The notes beneath the pieces were generated by a model. It saw only the letters and a program-made list of their open reading frames with translations. It ran no database searches and was not told the origin of the DNA. A stretch of DNA of 50,773 nt from an uncultured Bacteroidales bacterium (lineage in GTDB: Bacteria; Bacteroidota; Bacteroidia; Bacteroidales; P3), in NCBI GenBank assembly GCA_900319865.1, contig ONQD01000013.1:1-50773 (forward strand), given 5' to 3'. Positions 27,210-35,638 of this stretch are shown piece after piece. How positions within the stretch are numbered: the first letter of the stretch is position 1; each line of letters begins with the position of its first letter. Position numbers and translations under genes: made by a program.

Positions 27210-27564
27210 AATTTAATATTGTTGGATTAATAACTTGTTTCCCCATAAACGGAGAAATGGGGTTATTATTGTACTATCCCGACGAAAAAATCAAACAATT
27301 CTCTCCTCTCCCCGATGTCCATTCTTCGTTTTTCCAGCCTGTCGAACACAATGCCCTATCATCCTTCCATACAGGACACGCTCATCAACTGAATCCACAA
27401 TTGAAGTGATTGGCATCAACAATCATAATGCTCCAATTTTCAATTCAATAGCTCTGCCATTTATCGTCCATCTCCACCATTTCTTGTCGAAAATGGCCAT
27501 TATTAGGTATTGCTCACCATATTTAAAAGTAGGAATTTTGCACCCTGAAATAATAATAACAACT
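27210..27564. other. Divergent intergenic region between rubrerythrin and the outer membrane barrel gene
   Basis: 355 bp. CCCCAT (27241-27246) can pair with ATGGGG (27257-27262), giving a small hairpin next to the rubrerythrin start. A frame open across this region in front of the barrel gene has no family similarity and lacks a signal peptide, so it is not translated. A poor -7 match (GAATTTTG, about 27530) is the only promoter candidate before the barrel gene. Confidence 0.4.
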
Positions 27565-28857
27565 ATGCAAAAAGAATATTTCAAACTCTTAACTATCAGC
27601 ATTCTATTATGCTTACCCCTTGCAATGCTGCAAGCCCAAACCGACACCATCGAGCGTCCGTCCCGACTCACTATTGGTGGGTATGGCGAGGCAGTATGTA
27701 ATTACAATCTATATAGCGATAATGTCTTTCGATACACCCACGCTTCTCGCTACGCCGACAGCAAGGGCCACGGCCGTGTCGACATACCTCATGCCGTCAT
27801 CATGCTGGGCTACGATTTCGGTCACGGCTGGAGCATGGGTACCGAAATAGAGTTCGAACATGGTGGTATTGAAGCTACCGTCGAGAAGGAGACCGAGGAA
27901 ACCGGCGAGTTCGAACAGGAAATAGAGCGTGGTGGCGAAGTAGCCCTCGAGCAGTTCTGGGTACAAAAGTCTTTCAGCAATGCCTTCAATATCCGTGCAG
28001 GACACATCGTTGTTCCCGTCGGTATGACCAACAACAACCACACTCCCGACAAATTCTTCGGCGTTTATCGTCCGGAGGGAGAAAACACCATATTGCCCTG
28101 CACCTGGCACGAAACCGGTATCTCTCTTTGGGGCAGAGCCGGCAACTGGCGCTACGAAGCCCAACTGTTGCCTGCTCTCAACAGCAACCTCTACAACGAA
28201 TCCGGCTGGGTTCACAACGGCTCCGCCTCCCCCTACGAGTTCCGGCCTGCCAACAGCCTGGCCGGTGCTCTCCGCATCGACTATCTGGGCATCCCCGGCC
28301 TGCGCCTCAGTCTCAGCGGCTACCTAGGCAACACATTCAACAACGATATTGTTACCAACACCTACTCCGAGACCTCCCAATTCCACAATGCCAAAGGCAC
28401 TCTTGCTATCGGCGCTTTCGACTTCGACTACCACAACCGCTGGTTCCTCATTCGTGGCAACTTCGACTATGGGTGGCTCGGCAATGCCAGTCTCATCTCC
28501 ACCCGCAACAAAAACCAAACCACCATGACCGGCAACCCCTATCCCCATACTGCGGTAGGCGAACGCGCTTGGGATGCCTCTGTGGAAGCCGGCATCAATC
28601 TTTTGGCAGCCCGCAGCACCCACAAGAAACTCTATCTTTTCGGTCGCTACGACCACTACGATAGCTTTGTTCCCGCCAACGGCTGGACCGATATTCCCTG
28701 GGCTGAAAAGCAAATTGTCTCGGCAGGCATCAACTACTACCCCCTTCCCCAGATTGCCGTCAAGGCCGAAGCGGGTATCCGCCTTTTGAAACAGCAATAC
28801 AACAACGAACCCTATGTGGCTGTCGGCATCACCTGGTGCGGCTTCTTCCATCGGTAA
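27565..28857 (+). CDS. Outer membrane beta-barrel (porin-like) protein
   Basis: Protein of 430 residues with a signal peptide (about residues 1-24, ending MLQAQ). After the signal the sequence alternates polar and hydrophobic residues in short strands with many aromatic residues, and ends in a short strand with aromatic residues (GITWCGFFHR), as expected for a barrel. An acidic loop (about residues 98-118) is rich in Glu. The layout resembles phosphate-selective-porin-like proteins of Bacteroidota, but the solute is unknown. The start at ATG 27565 is fixed by the signal peptide. It is first in a series with imelysin, di-heme oxidoreductase and CcsBA, which suggests metal or redox-linked transport. 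Confidence 0.7.
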   Translation: MQKEYFKLLTISILLCLPLAMLQAQTDTIERPSRLTIGGYGEAVCNYNLYSDNVFRYTHASRYADSKGHGRVDIPHAVIMLGYDFGHGWSMGTEIEFEHGGIEATVEKETEETGEFEQEIERGGEVALEQFWVQKSFSNAFNIRAGHIVVPVGMTNNNHTPDKFFGVYRPEGENTILPCTWHETGISLWGRAGNWRYEAQLLPALNSNLYNESGWVHNGSASPYEFRPANSLAGALRIDYLGIPGLRLSLSGYLGNTFNNDIVTNTYSETSQFHNAKGTLAIGAFDFDYHNRWFLIRGNFDYGWLGNASLISTRNKNQTTMTGNPYPHTAVGERAWDASVEAGINLLAARSTHKKLYLFGRYDHYDSFVPANGWTDIPWAEKQIVSAGINYYPLPQIAVKAEAGIRLLKQQYNNEPYVAVGITWCGFFHR

Positions 28858-28899
28858 ACAATTCTTTTATCAAACTAACAATAACATAATACCAACAAA

Positions 28900-30060
28900 A
28901 TGAAAAGTAACTTATTCAAATGTTGTCTGATGGCTGTATCTTTCATTACCGCCTCCGCCCTTGTCGGGTGCAACAAGAACGAAAACCAAAGCACAAACGA
29001 CGACACCCAAATCGCCAACATCTCAGCCCAATTTGTCGACCACACCGTGGCCCCCACCTACTCCGCTCTGGCCTCATTGACCGAGCAGTTGACCAACCAG
29101 CTCACCGCACTCAAGGCCAACCCCACCAACAACGGCATTCAGGATGCCTGCATCACTTTCCTTGCCGCACGTCAGGAATGGGAACGCAGCGAGGCATTCC
29201 TTTTCGGTGCTGCCGGTGACTTCGGCATCGACCCCCACATCGACTCCTGGCCTCTCGACGAAGATGCTTTCAACACCCTCATGGGTAGTCCTGCCATGAT
29301 TGCCGCCCTCGACAACGAAGATGGCGACGTTGTGGCCGGCGAACGTCTAGGCAACGCCCTGCTCGGATTCCATGGCATAGAATACATCCTTTTCGAGGAT
29401 GGTCACGCCAAGGATGTTTCCAAAATCACCCCGAACGAATGGATTTATATCACCGCCGTGGCTGGCGACCTCCGCAACCGTTGCTACCAGCTTGAGGTGG
29501 GCTGGCTGGGCGACAAAGCTCCCAAAAGCCACATTGACAAACTCGACGACCTCGAAATGCCCTACACCGTGGCCGGCGGTAACCTAAGCTATGGCGAAAA
29601 TCTCCGCAATGCCGGTCGTGCCGGTAGCACCTATTCCAGCCCCAAAGCAGCCATCATGGCCATCCTTCAGGGTTGCTCCGACATCGCCGACGAGGTGGGA
29701 AGCTCCAAGATTTATGCCGCATGGCACGGCGAAGACATCACCTACATCGAATCGCCCTACAGCCACATGTCCATCACCGACTTCCACAACAACATCATCA
29801 GCATTCGCAATGCCTACATGGGTGGCGTTGAGGGTCAGCGCGACGAATCCCTCTCTGTCCATAACTATGTTAACAAAGGCAACCCCATGATCGATGCCAA
29901 AATCATCCAAGCCATCGAAGAAGCCATCAGCAAGATCGATGTCATGCCCGCGCCTTTTGTTGAACACTACTCCGATGCCGCCAACGGCGCCGTTGTCAAA
30001 GCCTGTGCCGAACTGAGCGATGCCATTGGTGAAGCCATCGACATGATTCGCAATCTCTAA
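28900..30060 (+). CDS. Imelysin family lipoprotein (peptidase M75/IrpA-like)
   Basis: Protein of 386 residues with a lipobox LVGC, Cys24 being the lipidated residue. The rest is a helical imelysin domain. The family motif GxHxxE is present at residues 156-161 (GFHGIE), a conserved putative metal site. Imelysins such as IrpA and EfeO-like proteins are linked to iron uptake, though no peptidase activity is established. It begins 42 bp after the barrel gene and is followed by a c-type cytochrome lipoprotein, an arrangement that points to an envelope redox-dependent iron process. Duplicate halves of the domain are faintly visible. Confidence 0.9.
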   Translation: MKSNLFKCCLMAVSFITASALVGCNKNENQSTNDDTQIANISAQFVDHTVAPTYSALASLTEQLTNQLTALKANPTNNGIQDACITFLAARQEWERSEAFLFGAAGDFGIDPHIDSWPLDEDAFNTLMGSPAMIAALDNEDGDVVAGERLGNALLGFHGIEYILFEDGHAKDVSKITPNEWIYITAVAGDLRNRCYQLEVGWLGDKAPKSHIDKLDDLEMPYTVAGGNLSYGENLRNAGRAGSTYSSPKAAIMAILQGCSDIADEVGSSKIYAAWHGEDITYIESPYSHMSITDFHNNIISIRNAYMGGVEGQRDESLSVHNYVNKGNPMIDAKIIQAIEEAISKIDVMPAPFVEHYSDAANGAVVKACAELSDAIGEAIDMIRNL

Positions 30061-30152
30061 TATCTTTTCTGCCTCCCAGCAACGTTTCCAACACGTGCAA
30101 TTCATAAACTTCCAAATCATCATTTTTCACAACAATTAAAAACTCACTCTAC

Positions 30153-31727
30153 ATGAACAAAAAACTTTTTATTCCTGTGCTGGCCGCTCTTGCCTCCTTT
30201 GGATTGGCCTCTTGCAATAGCGATCAGAAAGAGCCCATAGTCCCCGACACCGTGGACGAAGAGACCTATGCCGGCGGCCGTCTTGGCACCACCTTCAACC
30301 AGTCCGCCTCCGCCTACGAAGACCCGACTCCCGCTGTCGAAAACGCCGGCATGGTGAACGCCTTCAAATACGGTGAGTTCTTCTTCGAACACACCATCAC
30401 CCAAAACAATCCCCCCTTCAACGGGTTGGGTCCCCTTTACGTCCGTTCCTCGTGCGAAAGCTGCCATCCCGGCTACGGCCATGGCCGCCGCATGGAACGC
30501 TACCGTGCCGACGACTGGGCCAACGGCTACCTGCTCGTAGTGTACAACAAAACACTCCCCGGCGAACCTTACGAAACCTCGGTGGCCGGTATGCCTCAAA
30601 CCAAAGCCGTGGCTCCTTTCAAGCCCTCCATCGACGAAGAGAAAATCAACATCTCCTGGCTCAACTACACCGACGAGTGGGGCAACCGCTTCCCCGACGG
30701 CGAAACCTATAGCCTCATCTATCCCGAAGTCGAAATACCCGAGGACGCATTCTATGCCCCCCTCTCCGTTCCCTATAGCCAGCTGGCCTTCCGTCTGGAA
30801 AGCACCATCGGCATCTACGGTACCGGCCTGCTTGACGCCATTCCCGACGACTCGCTCAAGGCTCAATACCAAAAAGAGTCCGATGCCGGCGCCAGCCTCA
30901 ACCCCGCCATCTGGGCTGGCAACAACTGGGCATCCTACTATGGCAACACCACCCATCCCAAACGCTTCACCTACGCCCTCAGCCGTGGCCCGCTGCAAGA
31001 TGCTGCCGGTGCCAACGCCATCTGGAACATTCCCAATGTCTCCCGCAGCGACCGCCGCAGCCACTACCTCAGTCTCAACAAGAGCATCTACGCCACCCGC
31101 GCCTCTCAGGACCCCGAGGTACAAGCCAACTTCTACCGCTACTTTCCTGACTGGAACAAAACCGGCAACCCCGAAACCGACATCTACAACTATCTGATGT
31201 GCGACACCCTGCCCATCGAGATGAGCGATGACGACTACGTGAACTTCATGGTTTGGCACCGCGGACTCGCTGTCCCCGCTGCCCGCAACCTGTCCGACCC
31301 CACCATCCAGCGTGGCCGCAAACTATTCCGCGACCTCGGTTGCGCCACCTGCCACCGCCCCAGCTGGACCACCGGCTCCGACCACTTTACCGACCCCAAC
31401 GGTTTCTTCGCCGATGCCGACGCCCGTCTGCCTCGCTATCCCAACCAGAAAATCTGGCCCTACACCGACATGGTTCAGCACCGTCTCCACATGGTCAACG
31501 ATATCCGCACCGGCTGGTGCCGCACCACCCCCCTTTGGGGCCGTGGCCTCTCGCAGATTTGCAGCGGACATAGCGACCGCCTGCACGACTGCCGCGCTCG
31601 CAACGTCATCGAAGCCATCATGTGGCATGGCTGCCCCAACAGCGATGCACGCTTCACTGTTGAGAAATTCCGCAACCTCTCCAAAGAAGACCGCGACGCC
31701 GTTGTAAAATTTATCAACGCCATTTAA
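30153..31727 (+). CDS. Di-heme oxidoreductase lipoprotein (DHOR/DUF1111 family)
   Basis: Protein of 524 residues with lipobox LASC (Cys21). Two c-type heme sites are seen: CESCH at residues 101-105 and CATCH at 397-401. Between and after them are MauG/cytochrome-c-peroxidase-like pieces, including RTTPLWGRGL and LHDCRARNVIEAIMWHG; the usual Gly of LHDGRA is Cys here. Family members are periplasmic redox proteins often encoded beside imelysins; the substrate is unproven. It needs heme attachment, and the next gene, 6 bp downstream, encodes the heme-attachment machinery. Coding strand composition is strongly C-rich. Confidence 0.9.
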   Translation: MNKKLFIPVLAALASFGLASCNSDQKEPIVPDTVDEETYAGGRLGTTFNQSASAYEDPTPAVENAGMVNAFKYGEFFFEHTITQNNPPFNGLGPLYVRSSCESCHPGYGHGRRMERYRADDWANGYLLVVYNKTLPGEPYETSVAGMPQTKAVAPFKPSIDEEKINISWLNYTDEWGNRFPDGETYSLIYPEVEIPEDAFYAPLSVPYSQLAFRLESTIGIYGTGLLDAIPDDSLKAQYQKESDAGASLNPAIWAGNNWASYYGNTTHPKRFTYALSRGPLQDAAGANAIWNIPNVSRSDRRSHYLSLNKSIYATRASQDPEVQANFYRYFPDWNKTGNPETDIYNYLMCDTLPIEMSDDDYVNFMVWHRGLAVPAARNLSDPTIQRGRKLFRDLGCATCHRPSWTTGSDHFTDPNGFFADADARLPRYPNQKIWPYTDMVQHRLHMVNDIRTGWCRTTPLWGRGLSQICSGHSDRLHDCRARNVIEAIMWHGCPNSDARFTVEKFRNLSKEDRDAVVKFINAI

Positions 31728-31733
31728 TTTTAG

Positions 31734-33860
31734 ATGAATAAACTTTTCCATATCCTTTTGGTGCTTGTGGTGGCAGTGCTCGCCACAGGCACCATTGTTG
31801 AAAAATACCATGGCAACGAATTTGCCCTCGATCACATATACGGCTCCTGGTGGTTCACCCTGCTCATGGCTGCCGTGGCCGCAGCCGCAATAGCCAATAT
31901 CGTCCGCCATAAACTCTGGCACACTCCCTACCGTCTACTGCTCAACAGTTCCATCGTCATCATACTTCTCGGCGGTGCCCTCACCACATGGACCGGACAG
32001 CACGGCACCATGACCCTCTCGCCCGGCCAGCCGTGCACCTCGTTCCAAACCGAACAAGGCCATAACATCCCACTGCCTTTCACCATCACTCTCAACCACT
32101 TCGACGTGGTGACCTACCCCGGCTCCAAAACACCCATGGATTTCGTAAGCCACGTGACTATCGACGGCCAACAAACCAACATCTCAATGAACAACATTGC
32201 CCGGCACAAAGGATACCGACTCTACCAAGCCGACTACGACCCCGAGGGCAACTCCACCCTCAGCGTGGCCCACGACCCTCTCGGCATAGCCGTAACCTAC
32301 ACCGGCTACCTCCTGCTCATTGCCGGATTTGCATGCATGTTCCTTTCCCGCAACTCCCGTTTCCGCCACCTGCTCAGAGGCCTGCCGCTCATCCTGCTGC
32401 TACTGTTGGGCACCCGGGCCACAGCCCTGCCCGGCACCCTCCCGCGCCAAAGCGCCGACCGCATGGGGCAAATACAGGTGCTATACAAAGGACGCATCTG
32501 TCCCCTCCAAACCCTCGCCAAAGACTTCACCACCAAGCTCTACGGCAACGCCACCTACCACGGCCTCACCCCCGAGCAGGTGCTGTCCGGATGGATATTC
32601 TACTTCGGCGAGTGGTCCAACGAACCCGTTATCAAAATCAAAGGCCAGTCACTCCGCCAACAACTCGGCATGAACGGCAAATACACCTCGTTCAACAATC
32701 TCGCCAATCACCAGCAACTCTTCGACCAGCACCCCCTCCCCAGCGAACTGCGTGCAGCACAGGAGAAATTCGAACTTGTGCAAATGGTCAGCAACAGCCA
32801 ACTGCTCAAAATATACCCCTCGCTCGACAGCACAGGTGCACTCAACTGGTACTCGCAAAACGACCCTCTCCCCACCACAATAGCCAACGACGAATACATC
32901 TTTATCCGTAAACAACTGGGCTACTGCCAAGAGCTGGTAGTCACCCGCAACTACGAAGAGCTGAACCGTGTGTTCGACAAAACACTCACCTACCAACAAC
33001 AAAAGGCCGGCGACCAACTCCCATCCCCCCTCCGCATCAAAGCCGAACGTCTCTACAACTCGCTCACCACCGGCAAGTGGCTTGCCATAGTCAGCATCGC
33101 CATAGGACTGCTATTCTTCGCCCTTGCCGTTTTCCGTTCCGGCACATCTGTCAACACCACCCGGAATGCCACCCGCCGTCACCACATCATACCCGCCATC
33201 ATAGCCGGCTTGCTCACCGCATTCCTGCTGCTAATATTTGTTTTGCGCTGGATTGCCGGTGGCCATGTACCCATGGCGGGCGGGTTCGACAGCATGAGCC
33301 TCATGGCCATAGCCATAGGACTGCTGGGTATCCTCTCCGCACGCCGACACCCCCTGGCACCATCCATCTCGCTGATGGCCATGGGATTCTGTCTGCTGGT
33401 TGCCATGATGAGCGGCTCCAACCCACCCATCACCCACCTCATGCCCGTACTCAGTTCCCCACTGCTCACCCTCCATGTCACCGTCATCATGATAGCCTAC
33501 GCCCTTTTCATCTTCGCCATGCTTGGCAGCGTGGCGGCCCTGATTCGCCCTGCCTGGCAACAAAGCATGATGCGCACCAACCTACTGATCATCTATCCCG
33601 CCGAAGCGCTTCTGGCCCTTGGCATCATCCTGGGTGCCGTGTGGGCCAACATCTCATGGGGCAACTACTGGTCGTGGGATCCCAAAGAAGTTTGGGCCCT
33701 CATCACCTTCATTGTCTATCTGCATCCCCTTGTCACCGCCCCCAAACCCGGCCGACAACCCACAGGCTTCCATATATACTGCATTGCCGCTTTCCTCAGC
33801 GTCATTGTCACCTACTTCGGCGTCAATCTCATTCTAGGCGGAATGCATGCCTATAACTAA
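31734..33860 (+). CDS. Cytochrome c synthase, fused ResB-CcsA type (CcsBA)
   Basis: System II cytochrome c biogenesis protein of 708 residues. The N-terminal ResB/CcsB-like part (about residues 1-230) has membrane helices and a periplasmic beta domain. The central periplasmic part spans about 230-430, and the C-terminal CcsA part (about 440-708) has eight or so helices with the tryptophan-rich heme-handling motif WGNYWSWDPKEVW near residue 640. It exports heme and attaches it to CxxCH proteins outside the inner membrane. It lies 6 bp after the di-heme oxidoreductase gene, its likely client. Confidence 0.92.
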   Translation: MNKLFHILLVLVVAVLATGTIVEKYHGNEFALDHIYGSWWFTLLMAAVAAAAIANIVRHKLWHTPYRLLLNSSIVIILLGGALTTWTGQHGTMTLSPGQPCTSFQTEQGHNIPLPFTITLNHFDVVTYPGSKTPMDFVSHVTIDGQQTNISMNNIARHKGYRLYQADYDPEGNSTLSVAHDPLGIAVTYTGYLLLIAGFACMFLSRNSRFRHLLRGLPLILLLLLGTRATALPGTLPRQSADRMGQIQVLYKGRICPLQTLAKDFTTKLYGNATYHGLTPEQVLSGWIFYFGEWSNEPVIKIKGQSLRQQLGMNGKYTSFNNLANHQQLFDQHPLPSELRAAQEKFELVQMVSNSQLLKIYPSLDSTGALNWYSQNDPLPTTIANDEYIFIRKQLGYCQELVVTRNYEELNRVFDKTLTYQQQKAGDQLPSPLRIKAERLYNSLTTGKWLAIVSIAIGLLFFALAVFRSGTSVNTTRNATRRHHIIPAIIAGLLTAFLLLIFVLRWIAGGHVPMAGGFDSMSLMAIAIGLLGILSARRHPLAPSISLMAMGFCLLVAMMSGSNPPITHLMPVLSSPLLTLHVTVIMIAYALFIFAMLGSVAALIRPAWQQSMMRTNLLIIYPAEALLALGIILGAVWANISWGNYWSWDPKEVWALITFIVYLHPLVTAPKPGRQPTGFHIYCIAAFLSVIVTYFGVNLILGGMHAYN

Positions 33861-33962
33861 AGCTGGTTCATTCCAGTACCATCGCCCACTTTCCCAAACT
33901 CGCACTCCGCTTCGTCCACAATCCACTACCAACCCACTCCTCCCAAAAGACATCTTCACCCC

Positions 33963-34012
33963 AGAGCTTAACAAAAGCTTTTGAAGAGGTTGATACAAGC
34001 TGAATTAGTAAG
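33963..34012. repeat. AT-rich element at composition switch 2 (related to the one at 50.37 kb)
   Basis: It contains the 12-base palindrome CAAAAGCTTTTG (33972-33983), then a TGATAC...AGCTG block. The element at 50367-50397 has the same AAGCTTTTG followed by TGATATAGTTG. It sits where the plus strand changes from C-rich to G-rich. Similarity to the 17.85 kb element is weaker. Confidence 0.35.
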
Positions 34013-34159
34013 GATGTTGCAAAAAAGAGAAATGGAACCGGAAGAATGCCGACAAAGATGATGAAAAGTAAACCAAACGGAAAAACAGGGGAAGTGGAAG
34101 GGCATAAACAGGATTAACCGTCAGGTTAGAAATGATATTCTTTTTTTGTTTGATTTTGT

Positions 34160-34192
34160 GCGCAGGTCTGTCTTATCAGGCCTGTGCTTTTT
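34160..34192 (+). terminator. Rho-independent terminator about 300 bp after ccsBA
   Basis: GCGCAGG (34160-34166) pairs with CCTGTGC (34181-34187), with one G-U, followed by five T. It ends either a long ccsBA 3' untranslated region or a separate small RNA. Confidence 0.75.
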
Positions 34193-34394
34193 ATCCCCAA
34201 TGGGTCATACGGAATTATGGCATATTAGTATTTGTTTCGAAAGGCTGATATGGCATAAGGAGACCTGAAAAAGTTAAAGGTCGGTCTAATGGCCGATTGG
34301 GAGTCATAGGTATTCATTGTCGTGCCACGAACGGGTCGCAGTTGCTTTGGTTTTTGATAGCCGACGCACTGCACAATGTACAGAGTAAATGACA

Positions 34395-34418
34395 ATATCA
34401 CCCCCGAAGGGGTGATAT
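34395..34418. repeat. Perfect 10-bp hairpin, REP-like palindromic unit
   Basis: ATATCACCCC (34395-34404) pairs with GGGGTGATAT (34409-34418) around the tetraloop CGAA. No T run follows on either strand, so it is not a normal terminator. It resembles dispersed REP-type palindromes; no second copy was noticed in the window. Confidence 0.5.
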
Positions 34419-34474
34419 ATAGAATTTCCCACAGATGAGAAACGAAGTGGGGCAGTATGGGTAAAAAAAATCTT

Positions 34475-34501
34475 AACCTCTTAACCTAAGGGAATGAGGT
34501 T
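34475..34501. terminator. Bidirectional terminator at the 3' end of the minus-strand lpxA operon
   Basis: AACCTC (34475-34480) pairs with GAGGTT (34496-34501). T runs flank it on the plus strand (34500-34506) and, as A run 34463-34470, on the minus strand. It lies 67 bp beyond the last minus-strand stop codon. Confidence 0.7.
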
Positions 34502-34567
34502 TTTTTAGAACGGTACTAGCTATGAGAGCGCGAAAAACCACCACGGACAGAGGTCGGGCAGAAGGGG

Positions 34568-34795
34568 CTACTCTACATAGTCCTCGCAGGTCTTGGCGAG
34601 AAGGTCACGTGTGCTGTCGGCGGCCTGCCACTCCATGTTGAGCTCGCTGCAATTCTTGTGGCCAGCTTTGGGTTCGAGCGAGATGGCGGGTAGATATTTG
34701 TCGCGGAATGTAGTGCATTTGCAACGCTTGGCCTTGCAGCTATCGAGCGAAAACACCAGCACGAGGATGCCTGCTAAGATTAATATCTTTTTCAT
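34568..34795 (-). CDS. Small lipoprotein of unknown function
   Basis: Protein of 75 residues with a lipoprotein signal ending in LDSC (Cys20). The mature part of 55 residues is charged and has three further cysteines besides the CKAKRCKC start. I do not recognise a family. It lies 38 bp after lpxA at the 3' end of the same minus-strand series, so it may be expressed with the lipid A genes. The clear lipobox and the position before the terminator support a real gene. Confidence 0.65.
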   Translation of the reverse strand: MKKILILAGILVLVFSLDSCKAKRCKCTTFRDKYLPAISLEPKAGHKNCSELNMEWQAADSTRDLLAKTCEDYVE

Positions 34796-34833
34796 GACAA
34801 TGATATGTTTAAATGATTATTCACTAATGGGGA

Positions 34834-35628
34834 CTATTTCTCGGAGTCTTTTTTCATGAAAGTGTATCCTTTCATCAGACCGGTCTGGGCGTTGCCGATG
34901 AAGCTGAGCACCTGCTTGCCTTCGTCGGTGTGGCCATAGCGTTCCTTGATTTCCTCGACTGCATGGCTGATGGTGTAGCCTTTTTGGAAAAGGAAACGGT
35001 AGATGTCGGTGATATTGTTGATGCTTTCGCGGGAAAAGCCGCGGCGCTGGAGTCCGAGCGAGTTGACACCGGCATAGGATATGGGATAGCGGGCAGCTTT
35101 GACAAAAGGCGGTATGTCCTTGTCGATTAGAGCACCGCCTTGCGTGATGACATGCGAGCCGATATGGATGAACTGTAGGCAAGCGGTTTTGCCACCGAGG
35201 ATGACATAGTCGCCCACAATGATGTGGCCGGCGAGAGTGGCATTGTTGGCAAAAACGCAGTTGTTGCCCACGACGCAGTCGTGCGCCACATGGACATAAG
35301 CCATAAGGAGGTTATGGCTGCCGATGACGGTGCGGCCTGAAGCGGAAGTGCCGCGGTTGATGGTGCAGCACTCACGGATGACGTTCTCGTCGCCAATTTC
35401 GCATGTGGTGTACTCGCCGGCGAATTTCAGATCCTGGGGAATGGCCGAGATGACCGACCCGGGGAAGATATGGCATTTGCGTCCGATGCGGGCACCGGGA
35501 TATATGACCACATTGGGTTCAATGATAGTATCGTCGCCAATCACCACATCCTCGCAGATGGTGGAGAAATTGCCGATTTTTACATTGTTGCCAATAATGG
35601 CTTTTGGACTGATGTCGTTTAATTGCAT
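34834..35628 (-). CDS. lpxA: UDP-N-acetylglucosamine acyltransferase
   Basis: First enzyme of lipid A synthesis; 264 residues. The left-handed beta-helix hexapeptide repeats run from about residue 8 to 190, and a helical C-terminal domain follows. His116 in YVHVAHDC is the catalytic base equivalent to E. coli His125. QGGALIDKDIPPFVKA matches the family end of the helix. It starts 10 bp after the lpxC stop. In most Bacteroidota a fabZ domain lies between, as part of a fused LpxC/FabZ. Confidence 0.96.
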   Translation of the reverse strand: MQLNDISPKAIIGNNVKIGNFSTICEDVVIGDDTIIEPNVVIYPGARIGRKCHIFPGSVISAIPQDLKFAGEYTTCEIGDENVIRECCTINRGTSASGRTVIGSHNLLMAYVHVAHDCVVGNNCVFANNATLAGHIIVGDYVILGGKTACLQFIHIGSHVITQGGALIDKDIPPFVKAARYPISYAGVNSLGLQRRGFSRESINNITDIYRFLFQKGYTISHAVEEIKERYGHTDEGKQVLSFIGNAQTGLMKGYTFMKKDSEK

Positions 35629-35638
35629 AACTATGGGG

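Larger units (their letters stand above)
33861..34567. other. Long intergenic region between convergent operons with a composition switch and several hairpins
   Basis: 707 bp without a credible gene. 33861-33960 is C-rich (44 C, 9 G); 34021-34120 is purine-rich (28 G, 13 C). It then holds a plus-strand terminator (34160-34192), a perfect 10-bp hairpin (34395-34418) and a bidirectional terminator (34475-34501). It is the 3' meeting point of the CcsBA and LpxA operons. Confidence 0.6.

Noticed and set aside
27235-27564. 110-codon N-terminal extension of the outer membrane barrel frame
   Set aside because: The signal peptide at 27565 marks the true start; the extension lacks family similarity and lies in the divergent regulatory region.
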